DNA of 64,000 nucleotides, taken from contig NZ_DS989904.1 in the NCBI RefSeq assembly GCF_000155595.1, positions 3,089,720 to 3,153,719 on the forward strand, read 5' to 3'. The notes beneath the pieces were generated by a model that was given only the letters and a program-made list of their open reading frames with translations, did no database searches and was not told where the DNA came from. This DNA is from Synechococcus sp. PCC 7335. Lineage in GTDB: Bacteria > Cyanobacteriota > Cyanobacteriia > Phormidesmidales > Phormidesmidaceae. Both the position numbers and the translations under genes were made by a program. Below are positions 27,305 to 36,431 of the stretch, piece by piece; the stretch's first letter is position 1, and every line of letters begins with the position of its first letter.

Positions 27305-27826
27305 CTATTTACGAAGCCACTTGGATGCGATCGCACCGATAGCTGCGCCCACTAACGGATTGCTGAGAAACTTTAAGATAGCAGGCTGATCGGCGAGCAC
27401 CTCTTGAAAGATATCAGGATGGGCAGTGTAGGCAAAAGAAGCGAGCTTACCCACATCATCCGCATTCATCTTACGAGCGCGATGGGTAGAGAGTCCGAGC
27501 TGTCTTTCAAGGTCACGATCACTTAACCCTCTTTCTTTGAAGTGCTTAAAGAACTCACGAGCAACGTCATCGCGCTCATTAGGCTTGATCTTTTCAATTG
27601 CGCTTCGCAACTCAGGGTCCATCTGGGCTGCTGGGACTCGTTCAGGGTGGAAAGCTCTTCTGAGCAAACCATGTCGCTCGTCGCGGGAGGATCTATCGGC
27701 AAAATCATCAAAGCTTTTGTATTTCTCGCTGAGGGCATCGTCACCGTTAGGTTCTAAGATCTCCTTGTTGCCACCTGCGAGGTCTTTCATGATCTCACGC
27801 TTGTACTTATCGCTGCTTGTAGACAT
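27305..27826 (-). CDS. Protein of unknown function with hydrophobic C-terminus
   Basis: 173 residues. The first 110 are charged and helical (DKYKREIMKDLAGGN, KSFDDFADRSSRDER), then come ERQLGLSTHRARKM, which resembles a helix-turn-helix-like pair of helices, and a hydrophobic end NPLVGAAIGAIASKWL that could insert in or lie on a membrane. GGAGAG stands before the ATG at 27826; an upstream TTG overlaps that site. No family recognised. It has its own terminator. Confidence 0.65.
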   Translation of the reverse strand: MSTSSDKYKREIMKDLAGGNKEILEPNGDDALSEKYKSFDDFADRSSRDERHGLLRRAFHPERVPAAQMDPELRSAIEKIKPNERDDVAREFFKHFKERGLSDRDLERQLGLSTHRARKMNADDVGKLASFAYTAHPDIFQEVLADQPAILKFLSNPLVGAAIGAIASKWLRK

Positions 27827-27979
27827 AGGGCTCTCCAAATTGGCGTGGGGTTTGTGTATGAATGAAGAAGTTCGTGTGTTGAACTCAGTTTCTCCACTGG
27901 TTTTCTAGAACACAGTTCTTCTAAGATGTAATTTTTTAGATGCAGTCCTCTCTATTTTCTGGGTGTCTTTCCGAACTGC

Positions 27980-28023
27980 TTTCTATTTCTGATTTCTATT
28001 TCTGACTTCTTTTCTATTTCTGA
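27980..28023. repeat. Tandem repeat TTTCTATTTCTGA x 3
   Basis: Exact 13-base copies at 27980-27992, 27993-28005 and 28011-28023, the last after a five-base spacer. It lies between two leftward genes, just after the stop of the small lipoprotein. Confidence 0.85.
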
Positions 28024-28035
28024 CTTCTATAGATC

Positions 28036-28461
28036 CTACGGCGTGCTGTATTCAACCTGACCAGATTGTGAGTCGTAGTCGGCTACTAGGATAGGAGCCT
28101 TGTCAGGAGCAAAGACAAGCACCTTCAAATCCTTGTTGGGAAAGCTCTTCCGAAATCCTTGAAGCAGAGACCTAGAAAGTTCCTTGACTTCGTTCGGCGC
28201 TACCTCTTCAGTAATGACAACACCAAGTTTATTGTTATCTTTGACATAGGCATCAGAGACTAGCCCTTGAGCAGCACTAACAACCCAGTCACCATATTCT
28301 TGACCCTTGGCAGAATTACCCCGCTCTAGCTGGGAGTAGCCGACCATAGAACCTGCTGGCGCTTCGGTAGTTGCTGTAGAGCAGGCGGTGGTTGAAACGG
28401 TAAGAAGTAGTACAAGCGCGATCGCTGTAATCCAGCGACGGCTGCGTTGAAAGAAAGTCAT
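28036..28461 (-). CDS. Small conserved lipoprotein of unknown function
   Basis: 141 residues. A basic, hydrophobic signal ends at VSTTAC, placing the lipidated Cys at 27. The mature part (YGDWVVSAAQGLVSDAYV, then LSRSLLQGFRKSFPNKDLKVLVFAPDK) shows an alternating strand-helix pattern of a compact domain. No family was recognised with confidence. It is leftward and shares no operon overlap with its neighbours. Confidence 0.75.
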   Translation of the reverse strand: MTFFQRSRRWITAIALVLLLTVSTTACSTATTEAPAGSMVGYSQLERGNSAKGQEYGDWVVSAAQGLVSDAYVKDNNKLGVVITEEVAPNEVKELSRSLLQGFRKSFPNKDLKVLVFAPDKAPILVADYDSQSGQVEYSTP

Positions 28462-28676
28462 GACGTTTCCATGGTCCTTTTCCTAGACAGTATGTAGATA
28501 TTGCATCACTAAAATGTGTTAGTTGCTTGCCTCTAAAGAAAGAGATTTCTGTTTTTTTACATTGCTTAGAGAAGGAACCTAAATTCCATAGCATAAAAAT
28601 CGTTGAAGTTGTGTATCTTCTCCCTATCTTCCCATTTAGACAATAGAGTTAGGCGATAGAGTCTTGCTCTATAGGT

Positions 28677-28700
28677 GGCATGGAATATGGCATGAAATAT
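28677..28700. repeat. Tandem repeat, 12 bp x 2
   Basis: GGCATGGAATAT is followed directly by GGCATGAAATAT, one mismatch. Confidence 0.7.
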
Positions 28701-28851
28701 CCAGAAAAGGGACCTGTTGCTGAGATTTCAATTTAATCGCTACACCACGCCTAACGAGGCATTCAGTCTTAAGGCAAGCTGAATAGCCGAGGTGTCGTGA
28801 AGACTCTTTCGAATATCGCACCTGCCAGATTAAACCATTGAGAGTCTCTAT

Positions 28852-28889
28852 CTTCTAGAACATTTCTAAACTTCTAGAACATTTCTAAA
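28852..28889. repeat. Perfect tandem repeat, 19 bp x 2
   Basis: CTTCTAGAACATTTCTAAA occurs twice in direct succession, 70 bases before the ASCH gene. It contains TCTAGA and TTTCTAAA motifs but matches no binding site I know. Confidence 0.9.
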
Positions 28890-28960
28890 GAGAGTGCTAC
28901 TGAAGGTAGTCAGGACTAGTGAACTAGCTATCAATCTGTACGATAGAAAATAAGAATGTC

Positions 28961-29428
28961 ATGAACAAAGTCAAAATCGATCAATATTGGCAAAGCTATT
29001 TAGGCACTTTGCCTAGTCAACAAAAAATAGATAGGTCTTACTTGATTGACCAGTTTGGAGATAGTCCTGCGCTTACGAATGAGCTGACTGGGCTAGTTCT
29101 TAATCGGGTGAAAACAGCTACCTGCTCTGCGTTATGGGAATGGGAAGCTGAACAAAGTCCGCTACCAAAGGTGGGCAGTAAGACTGTCATTCTAGATAGT
29201 GCTCAAAACCCAGCTTGCATTGTAGAGACAACGGAGATCATTGTTTGTCCGTTCAACCAGGTCGATAGGAAGTTTGCCTATGACGAAGGAGAAGATAACC
29301 GTAGTTTGGAATCTTGGCGGCGAGAACACTGGAAATATTTTTCTAGGGTTCTACCAAAGATTGGTAAGACCCCGACACCGACAATGCCTCTGGTCTGCGA
29401 ACGGTTTCAAGTTCTATACTCTGTGTAA
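28961..29428 (+). CDS. ASCH domain protein (YqfB/EVE-like RNA- or nucleoside-binding fold)
   Basis: 155 residues. The pattern NRVKTATCSALWEWE (about 48-62), PKVGSKTVILDS (about 68-79) and the later FAYDEGEDNRSLESWRREHW is typical of bacterial ASCH proteins. Members bind RNA or hydrolyse modified cytidines; which applies is unknown. It converges with the sensor gene, only six bases separating the two stops. Confidence 0.87.
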   Translation: MNKVKIDQYWQSYLGTLPSQQKIDRSYLIDQFGDSPALTNELTGLVLNRVKTATCSALWEWEAEQSPLPKVGSKTVILDSAQNPACIVETTEIIVCPFNQVDRKFAYDEGEDNRSLESWRREHWKYFSRVLPKIGKTPTPTMPLVCERFQVLYSV

Positions 29429-29434
29429 CAGATT

Positions 29435-31393
29435 CTACCGGATTGCCTGCGTTACCTCTAGAATATGGTCGTAGCAAAAGCCATCAACGAGGATCTCTAA
29501 TTTTTGTCTGAGCAGACTGTGCTGTGAGGGTATTGCTTCGATAAGTTGATGCAAGCGATCTCCATCAACCTGGGTAGCAGCAGTGTGTAGCGATCGCACC
29601 CATTCGGCAGGCATCACAGCAATCTCCTCGACCTCCAACAGCGAAGTCTGAGCAACGGTTCTTTTTTTCAGTACGTCTAGCAGCTGATTCAATGCTTCTG
29701 TCTGCTCACTCAAGGTAGTGTTACTCGCTTCAATGCTAGAGAGATGAAGAACTTCGTTTATGGTCGTGAGAAGCTGATTGCCGCTCCGGTAGATAATAGA
29801 AAGGTTATCTTTTTGTTCTGCTGTAAGGTTGTCGTGGCTAATCAACACCTGAGAGAAGCCCAAGATAGCATTGAGGGGGGTTCGTAACTCGTGGCTCATG
29901 TTTGCTAGAAAGGCACTTTTTGCTTGATTGGAAGCATCGGCCTGTTGCTTTGCCTGCTCGAGGTCAATCGTCCGTTGCTGAATGCGGGCTTCTAGCGCTT
30001 CGTTGTTATTTTCTAGAGCTACCAGTGAGTCTTGTAGCTGGCTGGCCATCTGACTTAGCGAATCAGCTAGAGCGTCAACTTCTCTAATGCCTTGAGAAAA
30101 TGTCTGACGAGCGATACTTTGGTTTTGAGACGACGGGTTAGATGAAATTTGTGGTGGAAAATTATCTGCGCTTAGATCTGTTTGTAGAGGACCTGTTTGT
30201 GCTCTTTGGGCGATCGCTTGAGCAATCTGGTTGAGCGCTAGTATGGGCTGATTGATGCGCCGTGCCGTTAGCCAACCAATAAGGGAAGCTAATAGCAAAG
30301 CTGCTAGGCACAACAGAATAGTCGTACGAGTGTTGCGACGAATATCTCCCATGAATTCTGCTTCTGGAATAACCACTACTACTAACCAGTCAATTCCGCG
30401 CAGGTCATTGAAGCGTGAGACCTGAACAAACTGATTCTGACCATCGATTGAGAATTCTAACTGAGCAGTATTGGTCAAGCTGTTCATAGAGATCGCTTCA
30501 TCTACCCCCTGCGCTGTTTGGCGAGTGATGGCATTAGCGCTGTCAACTGCCTGCAGTCTTTGAACTCTGCCTGCTTCAGTTCTAAGATAGGGGGTTTCAT
30601 CGGTTGAAGTAGCCACAAGCAGCCCAGAGCTTTCCATAATAAAAGCCTGTCCCTGCGTACCAATATCCAGGCCACTCAACACTTGACTGATATCATCCAA
30701 AGAAAAATCTGTGGCAACGACTCCCAGCAGCTCATCGCTGAGACTATACACTGGCAGTGCTGCACTTAAGGTAAGCTGCTGTAGCTCCCACTCTAGGTAG
30801 ATATCGGTCCAAACTTCGTCTTGAGCTGCCACCGCTGCCTGATACCAAGGACGAGTACGAGCATCGTAGGTATCTAAGCGGGCTTCTAGTAGCTGTGTGC
30901 GATCACCTCGCTCATTCAATTCATAGACCTGTCCTTTAAAGTCAGTTGCAGGTTCATTTACTACCGCATTAAAGTTGTTCTCGACTGTGCGGGTAACGCC
31001 TACAAATGCTCCTTCTGCTTGAGAACCAAAATAGAGCCAGGTGATGTTATCGAGAAACTGCATCTGCTGCCAAAGATACTGCTCACTGCTGCGGTTTTGA
31101 GTTTGGAGAGTATTGCGGCGAACGGCATCTGCATTGATTTGATTCAATAGATGAGGACGCTCAGCATAATTGGCTAGCTCGGCCAGAATCCGATCAGAAA
31201 CTTCACTTCTTAGCCGAGAAGCCACCTGGTTCACGGCCCGCTGTCCATTCCGCAGCGAGAAATAACCTGTTAGCCCAACAACCGCAAATATCTGAATCAA
31301 GAAAGGAATGACCAGCACAGATCGAAGTGACCGGGACCTGCGGCTTAGATTCGATAGTGGAGAAATCAGAGAAAGAGGCACTTTTGCTGACAT
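29435..31393 (-). CDS. Cache-HAMP sensor with HisKA domain but no HATPase domain
   Basis: 652 residues. TM1 (about 25-47), a dCache-type extracytoplasmic domain (about 50-340, with RPWYQAA and QGQAFIMESSGLLVA), TM2 (about 356-377), HAMP (378-455), a coiled coil, then HisKA with SHELRTPLNAILGFSQ (H501). After residue 565 the N, G1, F and G2 boxes of HATPase_c are absent. Instead comes MPAEWVRSLHTAATQVDGDRLHQLIE-like sequence, a helical tail that in cyanobacterial hybrid kinases normally follows the ATPase and receiver domains. The frame is open without interruption, so an in-frame loss of the catalytic part is likely. It could be phosphorylated by another kinase or act as a dominant partner. 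Confidence 0.88.
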   Translation of the reverse strand: MSAKVPLSLISPLSNLSRRSRSLRSVLVIPFLIQIFAVVGLTGYFSLRNGQRAVNQVASRLRSEVSDRILAELANYAERPHLLNQINADAVRRNTLQTQNRSSEQYLWQQMQFLDNITWLYFGSQAEGAFVGVTRTVENNFNAVVNEPATDFKGQVYELNERGDRTQLLEARLDTYDARTRPWYQAAVAAQDEVWTDIYLEWELQQLTLSAALPVYSLSDELLGVVATDFSLDDISQVLSGLDIGTQGQAFIMESSGLLVATSTDETPYLRTEAGRVQRLQAVDSANAITRQTAQGVDEAISMNSLTNTAQLEFSIDGQNQFVQVSRFNDLRGIDWLVVVVIPEAEFMGDIRRNTRTTILLCLAALLLASLIGWLTARRINQPILALNQIAQAIAQRAQTGPLQTDLSADNFPPQISSNPSSQNQSIARQTFSQGIREVDALADSLSQMASQLQDSLVALENNNEALEARIQQRTIDLEQAKQQADASNQAKSAFLANMSHELRTPLNAILGFSQVLISHDNLTAEQKDNLSIIYRSGNQLLTTINEVLHLSSIEASNTTLSEQTEALNQLLDVLKKRTVAQTSLLEVEEIAVMPAEWVRSLHTAATQVDGDRLHQLIEAIPSQHSLLRQKLEILVDGFCYDHILEVTQAIR

Positions 31394-31599
31394 ATGGCTG
31401 TTCAGAGGCTGCTAATTAGCTTTGCTACGAAGACCCTTTCACGAACATAGCAGATGATCGGGAAGAAACCGGGAAGGTATGAACAGCTACTTTCTTCTCG
31501 TTTAGTTCTCGATTGTTTTTTATCTTTTAACTGTTGATGACGGTGACTATCACTGTCTCATCCCTATCTCTGTTATTGAGCCATCTCGGAGTATCAATA

Positions 31600-31797
31600 A
31601 TGATTTATCGCGCTTTTATCTTTTCTATCGCCACATTGCTGTTTTATACGCCTTCGTTGGTAAAAAGCCTTTCAGGGAAAGTCATATCATCTCAAATCTC
31701 TCTGAACGCATCTGGTTACTCTTCTTCTGATGCTTTTCAGTCAGCGATAGGTAACGAAACAATTCAGACAAAATTACCCACTAGTCCAACCTTCTAG
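31600..31797 (+). CDS. Possible small exported peptide, uncertain
   Basis: A 65-codon frame starting MIYRAFIFSIATLLFYTPS, with CGGAG eight bases before the ATG and a signal-peptide-like start followed by a polar Ser-rich tail. No family recognised, and no context supports it beyond the ribosome site. It may be a chance frame in the divergent promoter region. Confidence 0.3.
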   Translation: MIYRAFIFSIATLLFYTPSLVKSLSGKVISSQISLNASGYSSSDAFQSAIGNETIQTKLPTSPTF

Positions 31798-31969
31798 GCT
31801 TTTCCCCTGGGTTTTAAACACAGGTACTTAACTCTTTGACCATCATTCTTTGATCACCAAAGCACTCTTCATAACTCTACTATCCATAGCTTTGGCCACA
31901 GCTCGTGGCAGTCATAGCCTTCTTCAGCTTGCGTCCGACAGCTATATCCAAGAATAAAGGATACTTACC

Positions 31970-33046
31970 ATGACTACTAACACCTATCATCTCCCTCAGC
32001 TAAACTTTCTTGATAAAACCCAACAAAGTGAAAATCGCTTATTTATCACTGATGGCGGTCTAGAAACAGATCTTATTTTTCAGCAGGGAATACATTTGCC
32101 TGACTTTGCAGCCTTTGTACTATTGAACGATGTGATGGGTGTTGCGGCCCTTAGACGCTATTTTGAAAAGTACGTGGCGATCGCTCATAGATATGGCGTT
32201 GGTCTGATACTAGAAAGCCCAACCTGGCGGGCGAACAGCGATTGGGGCGATCGCTTAGGCTATGATGCTGAGGCGCTAGCACGGGTCAATCAACAGGCGA
32301 TCACGCTGCTTCACACTATTCGCTTAGAAGCTCAAAACCCAACTTCTGTTGTAATTAGCGGTTGCATCGGCCCTAGGGGTGATGGCTACAGTCCCAGTAG
32401 CCAAATGGATATTCAGAGCGCTCAGGAATATCACACTGCTCAGGTTGAAACCTTTGCCTTAAGCTGCGCTGCGAATAGAGCCGATATGGTTAGCGCACTG
32501 ACTATGACCTATGTTGAAGAGGCTATTGGCATCGCTTTCGCGGCTCGAAAGGCTCGTATCCCGGTGACCATTTCATTTACCGTAGAAACAGATGGCCGCT
32601 TACCATCTGGTCAGTCTCTTAGATCAGCGATCGAGCAAGTTGATCAAGCTACAGACTGTGCGCCAGCCTACTATATGATTAACTGTGCACATCCAACTCA
32701 TTTTCAGCAAACAGTCGCCGTCGACGAACCTTGGACTGAGCGCATCTATGGTATCCGCTCAAATGCTTCTCGCAAAAGTCACGCTGAACTAGATGACTCA
32801 GACACTCTAGATCAGGGCAGTCCTGTCGAGCTAGGTTGGCAGTCTGTAGAATTAGCCAAAAGCCTACCTAATTTAGCTGTATTAGGCGGTTGCTGTGGTA
32901 CGGACTATCGTCATATCGAAGCCATTTGTCAAGCCTACTGTTCTTCCATGGATCACAGTATCACTCCTAGTCAAAAGAGCCCAATTGAGGATAGTTCAGC
33001 TATCGACTATCACAAGGAAATAACTCTTTTTGATAGATCCTTTTAG
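31970..33046 (+). CDS. Homocysteine S-methyltransferase family protein
   Basis: 358 residues forming a single TIM-barrel domain. TDGGLETDL opens the barrel, GCIGPRGDGY follows, and the zinc-binding cysteines are present: C239 in INCAHP and C308-C309 in LGGCCGTDYRH. Members transfer a methyl group from S-methylmethionine, betaine or methyl-corrinoids to homocysteine. It lacks the B12 and methyltetrahydrofolate domains of MetH. The gene converges with the threonine synthase-MoaD operon, with a terminator between them. The methyl donor is not predictable. Confidence 0.88.
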   Translation: MTTNTYHLPQLNFLDKTQQSENRLFITDGGLETDLIFQQGIHLPDFAAFVLLNDVMGVAALRRYFEKYVAIAHRYGVGLILESPTWRANSDWGDRLGYDAEALARVNQQAITLLHTIRLEAQNPTSVVISGCIGPRGDGYSPSSQMDIQSAQEYHTAQVETFALSCAANRADMVSALTMTYVEEAIGIAFAARKARIPVTISFTVETDGRLPSGQSLRSAIEQVDQATDCAPAYYMINCAHPTHFQQTVAVDEPWTERIYGIRSNASRKSHAELDDSDTLDQGSPVELGWQSVELAKSLPNLAVLGGCCGTDYRHIEAICQAYCSSMDHSITPSQKSPIEDSSAIDYHKEITLFDRSF

Positions 33047-33191
33047 CTATTGCAATTCCGTCTACAGCTTGCAGCATACTCAAACGCAATCGTCCTTTTC
33101 CTATAAAGATAAGTGCTTAGCAAAAAGCAAGATACATTTGGCTGTTTGCTATTGTTGCATCTGCAATCGAGCATCTCTGAATGAACATAGA

Positions 33192-33218
33192 AAAAGGCTC
33201 AGAGCAACTGAGCCTTTT
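33192..33218. terminator. Bidirectional rho-independent terminator
   Basis: AAAAGGCTCAG (33192-33202) pairs with CTGAGCCTTTT (33208-33218) around the loop AGCAA. It separates the convergent methyltransferase and MoaD genes and can serve both. Confidence 0.9.
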
Positions 33219-33284
33219 ATCGTTCTTTTGTAGGAACTCGTAGACGGCAAATTCGACCATCGAATTTGTCATGGAAAATTTGAA

Positions 33285-33560
33285 CTAACCGCCCGCAACC
33301 GCAGGAACGATGCTCACTTCATCGCCATCTTTTAAAGCGGTGTTTTTGTTGTCTAGAAACCGAATATCTTCACTGTTGACATAGAAATTGATGAATCGAC
33401 GGAGCTCACCTTGATCGTCGCAAAGACGCTTTTTGATACCAGGAAATTTAGCTTCTAGGGTATCCATCAATTCGCTAATGTTGCTGCCCTCGCATTCTAC
33501 GGCGGCTTCGTCTTTAGTGAACTTCTGTAAGGGGGTAGGAATGAGAACTTTGACAGACAT
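33285..33560 (-). CDS. MoaD/ThiS-like ubiquitin-fold sulfur carrier protein
   Basis: 91 residues ending in VPAVAGG, the Gly-Gly tail that is adenylated and thiocarboxylated in MoaD, ThiS and CysO carriers. The beta-grasp pattern is visible ([55 protein letters not shown]). The ATG at 33560 (MSVKV) fits the family; an upstream in-frame ATG at 33593 adds 11 residues without family character. It follows threonine synthase by 43 bases in one operon. The activating E1-like protein is not in the window. Confidence 0.9.
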   Translation of the reverse strand: MSVKVLIPTPLQKFTKDEAAVECEGSNISELMDTLEAKFPGIKKRLCDDQGELRRFINFYVNSEDIRFLDNKNTALKDGDEVSIVPAVAGG

Positions 33561-33603
33561 GTGTGTTGATAAGTTGCTGAAGTAGTTAAACAAAAAAGTG
33601 GGT

Positions 33604-34932
33604 CTAAACCTGAGTTTGCTGCCACTCTAGACGATTCAAGGTGTTGGCTCGCTCCCAAGCTCGCTCGAAGCTTTCTAACTTAGGCTCGATAGTGTGAGGC
33701 TCACCAATATACCCGTGAACGGCCTCTTGTGTCTTCAATCCGTTGCCGGTGATGAAGACAACTGTTTTCTCATCAGGATTGATTTTACCAGCTTCGACTA
33801 GCTTCTTTAGAACTGCAATCGTAGTACCACCAGCAGTCTCGGTGAAGATGCCTTCAGTTTCAGCGAGTAGCTTCATCCCTGCAATAACTTCTTCGTCAGT
33901 CACATCTTCAATATTACCGTTCGTTTTGCGAGCAACATCGAGAGCGTACATACCATCGGCAGGATTCCCAATAGCAATAGATTTGGCAATAGTGTTGGGT
34001 TTCACAGGCGTGATGAAGTCACGACCTTCTTTGAAAGCTTGAGAGATAGGAGAGCATCCTTCTGCCTGGGCGCCGCTAAAGCGCACATCTTTAGCTTTTA
34101 CTAGATCGGTTTTGATGAACTCTTGGAAACCTTTGTAGATTTTAGTGAAGAGAGAACCAGAGGCTAAAGGGGCAACAATATGGTCTGGCAATTCCCAGCC
34201 AAGCTGTTCAGCAACTTCAAAACCTAGCGTTTTTGAGCCTTCAGAATAGTAAGGACGTAGGTTAATGTTGACGAAGCCCCATCCGTGGGTATTAGCGACT
34301 TCAGAGCAAAGGCGATTAACCTGGTCATAGTTGCCCTTGACCGCCATCAAGGTAGGATCGTAAATCAAAGTGCCGAGGATCTTGCCTGCTTCAAGATCAG
34401 CAGGAATGAAAACGCAGCACTCTAAGCCTGCGTGGGCCGCGATCGCCGCTGTAGAGTTCGCTAAGTTGCCAGTACTAGCACAAGAAACAGTGGTAAATCC
34501 CAGCTCTTTAGCACGAGTGAGTGCTACGGAAACCACCCGATCTTTGAAGCTCAATGTCGGCATATTCACCGCGTCATTCTTGATATAAAGCTCTTTAAGC
34601 CCTAGCTGACGGGCGAGGCGATTGGCTTTGACCAGCGGAGTCATCCCCGTACCAACATCAATCGGCGTATCCGTTTCAACAGGTAAAAAGGCCTTGTAGC
34701 GCCAGATAGAGTGAGGCCCAGCGGCGATAGTTTCTCTGGAGACTTGGCGCTTGATAGCTGCGTAGTCGTAGGCAATCTCTAATGGACCAAAGCACACGTC
34801 TTCGCAGACATGCTTTGCGCCTAAACCATACTCTTCTCCGCATTCCTTACATCGCAATGTAGTAAATGTTTTCTTAGAAAGTCCTTCAGAAAGACCTTGA
34901 GAACCAGCGAGCCGATCAATAGCCTGTGTCAT
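33604..34932 (-). CDS. thrC: Threonine synthase
   Basis: 442 residues, PLP fold type II. The PLP lysine is K130 in [20 protein letters not shown] binds the phosphate, and [15 protein letters not shown] lies near the C-terminus. An N-terminal CxxC-x11-C-x3-C set (C28, C31, C43, C47) looks like a small zinc ribbon, seen in related cyanobacterial and archaeal enzymes. It converts O-phosphohomoserine to threonine. Downstream in the same operon is a MoaD-like sulfur carrier, which hints at a link to thiocarboxylate chemistry. A 7-bp hairpin lies about 110 bases upstream of the start. Confidence 0.9.
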   Translation of the reverse strand: MTQAIDRLAGSQGLSEGLSKKTFTTLRCKECGEEYGLGAKHVCEDVCFGPLEIAYDYAAIKRQVSRETIAAGPHSIWRYKAFLPVETDTPIDVGTGMTPLVKANRLARQLGLKELYIKNDAVNMPTLSFKDRVVSVALTRAKELGFTTVSCASTGNLANSTAAIAAHAGLECCVFIPADLEAGKILGTLIYDPTLMAVKGNYDQVNRLCSEVANTHGWGFVNINLRPYYSEGSKTLGFEVAEQLGWELPDHIVAPLASGSLFTKIYKGFQEFIKTDLVKAKDVRFSGAQAEGCSPISQAFKEGRDFITPVKPNTIAKSIAIGNPADGMYALDVARKTNGNIEDVTDEEVIAGMKLLAETEGIFTETAGGTTIAVLKKLVEAGKINPDEKTVVFITGNGLKTQEAVHGYIGEPHTIEPKLESFERAWERANTLNRLEWQQTQV

Positions 34933-35039
34933 AATGCGTTTCCCTACGGTAAGAGCGGAAAGAAGTGAAACAGGTCTACGAGCCTATTTCCAGTGAAGTG
35001 GACTGATAGTAACACGGAGGTAATCCGGTCGCAAACAAT

Positions 35040-35058
35040 CCCGACTTTATTAGTCGGG
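35040..35058. repeat. Small hairpin in the thrC/adh divergent region
   Basis: CCCGACT (35040-35046) pairs with AGTCGGG (35052-35058) around TTATT. It sits about 110 bases before thrC and 170 before the dehydrogenase; a regulatory role is possible but unproven. Confidence 0.5.
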
Positions 35059-35226
35059 TATGGATAGACATCTATTTGCATGGGAGCATTTATAAGAGTA
35101 ATTTGTCTTGGTGCTCTACTCTAGGGTTGTCTTAGCCCTATTTGAAGATGTACTGCTCAAGGAAGATGCTCAATTTGTTCTATAGCCCGAAGCTGATGAA
35201 TAGCAATAGATAAGGACTAACCGAGT

Positions 35227-36408
35227 ATGAAGGCACTGCGTTGGCATGGAAAGGAAGATGTACGAGTAGACAACGTGCCTGATCCAAAAATTGAGGCGAC
35301 TGGAGATGCCATTGTCCGAGTGACAGCTACCGCTATCTGTGGCTCGGATCTGCACCTGTACGGTGGCAAGGTAGCGACACTTAAGGAAGGTGACATACTG
35401 GGTCATGAGTTCATGGGCGAGGTGGTGGAGACCGGCTCGGCTGTCTCGAATCTGAAGAAAGGTGATCGCGTTGTTGTTCCCTTTACTATCTCTTGCGGCA
35501 ACTGCTTCTTTTGCAATCAGGACCTCTATTCGCTCTGCGACGTCTCAAACCCAAATGAAGACATCGCCAGAAGTGAGATGGGTCATGCTCCGGCTGGAAT
35601 CTTTGGCTATGGCCATATTACCGGGGGCTTTGCTGGTGGGCAGGCAGAATATGTACGGGTTCCCTATGCAGACGTCGGCCCGGTTAAAGTTCCGAGTCAT
35701 CTACCTGATGAGAAGGTCCTTTTTCTTTCTGATATCTTTCCGACCGGCTACATGGGTGCGGAAAACGCGAATATAAAAGAAGGCGATACGGTTGCTATCT
35801 GGGGATGTGGTCCGGTTGGTTTGTTTGCTATGAAGAGCGCGTGGATGCTGGGCGCTGGTCGAGTAATTGCCATTGATCATGTGCCTGAACGACTGCGTCT
35901 AGCTAGAAGCTATGCAAACGTTGAAACGATTGATAGCTTCGATGCTGATCAGGTGTATGAGCAGCTGATGGAGATGACCGACGGTATGGGGCCAGCAGCT
36001 TGTATTGACGCGGTGGGTATGGAAGCGCATGGCAGTGGAGCGATGACAGGCATTCTCGATAGCATCAAGAGCAGCGCGAAACTAGATAAACAGCTTCAGC
36101 ATCCTTACGTCTTGCAGCAGATAGTCAAGTGCTGTCGTAAAGGCGGAAATATTTCTGTACCGGGCGTCTATACCGGATTTTTGAACATGTTCCCCATGGG
36201 GCCAGCGATGAACAAAGGCCTGAACTGGAAAATGGGACAAACTCATATGCAGAAGTACATGCAGCCTTTAATGGAAAAAGTTGAGCAGGGGGATATCGAT
36301 CTAACAGCTATTATTACCCACCGACTTTCCTTAGATGATGCGCCAGAAGGTTACAAAATCTTTCAGGAGAAGAGAGACAACTGCGTCAAAGTTGTGATGA
36401 CGCCATAG
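35227..36408 (+). CDS. Zinc-dependent alcohol dehydrogenase (formaldehyde dehydrogenase-like MDR family)
   Basis: 393 residues. Catalytic zinc ligands C38 and H60-E61 (GHEFMGEV) and the structural-zinc cysteines C90, C93, C96 and C104 are present, followed by the cofactor motif WGCGPVG. The long insert typical of the glutathione-independent formaldehyde dehydrogenase/threonine-dehydrogenase-like branch is seen ([17 protein letters not shown]). It oxidises alcohols or aldehydes with NAD(P); the substrate is unknown. A sulfotransferase-like gene starts within 23 bases of the stop, so the two are probably co-transcribed. Confidence 0.9.
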   Translation: MKALRWHGKEDVRVDNVPDPKIEATGDAIVRVTATAICGSDLHLYGGKVATLKEGDILGHEFMGEVVETGSAVSNLKKGDRVVVPFTISCGNCFFCNQDLYSLCDVSNPNEDIARSEMGHAPAGIFGYGHITGGFAGGQAEYVRVPYADVGPVKVPSHLPDEKVLFLSDIFPTGYMGAENANIKEGDTVAIWGCGPVGLFAMKSAWMLGAGRVIAIDHVPERLRLARSYANVETIDSFDADQVYEQLMEMTDGMGPAACIDAVGMEAHGSGAMTGILDSIKSSAKLDKQLQHPYVLQQIVKCCRKGGNISVPGVYTGFLNMFPMGPAMNKGLNWKMGQTHMQKYMQPLMEKVEQGDIDLTAIITHRLSLDDAPEGYKIFQEKRDNCVKVVMTP

Positions 36409-36431
36409 CTACTTTGGCCGCCCCCCGCACG

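Larger units (their letters stand above)
28462..28960. other. Intergenic region between divergent lipoprotein and ASCH genes
   Basis: 499 bases with no credible gene. It carries two tandem duplications: GGCATGGAATAT/GGCATGAAATAT at 28677-28700 and a perfect 19-base pair of copies at 28852-28889. Confidence 0.55.

Noticed and set aside
25580-28889. Clustered short repeats as a CRISPR array
   Set aside because: Copies number only two or three, units differ between sites, and no regular spacers or cas genes exist.
33030-33233. 67-codon frame after the homocysteine methyltransferase
   Set aside because: It overlaps the methyltransferase end and runs into the terminator hairpin; no ribosome site and no protein-like composition.
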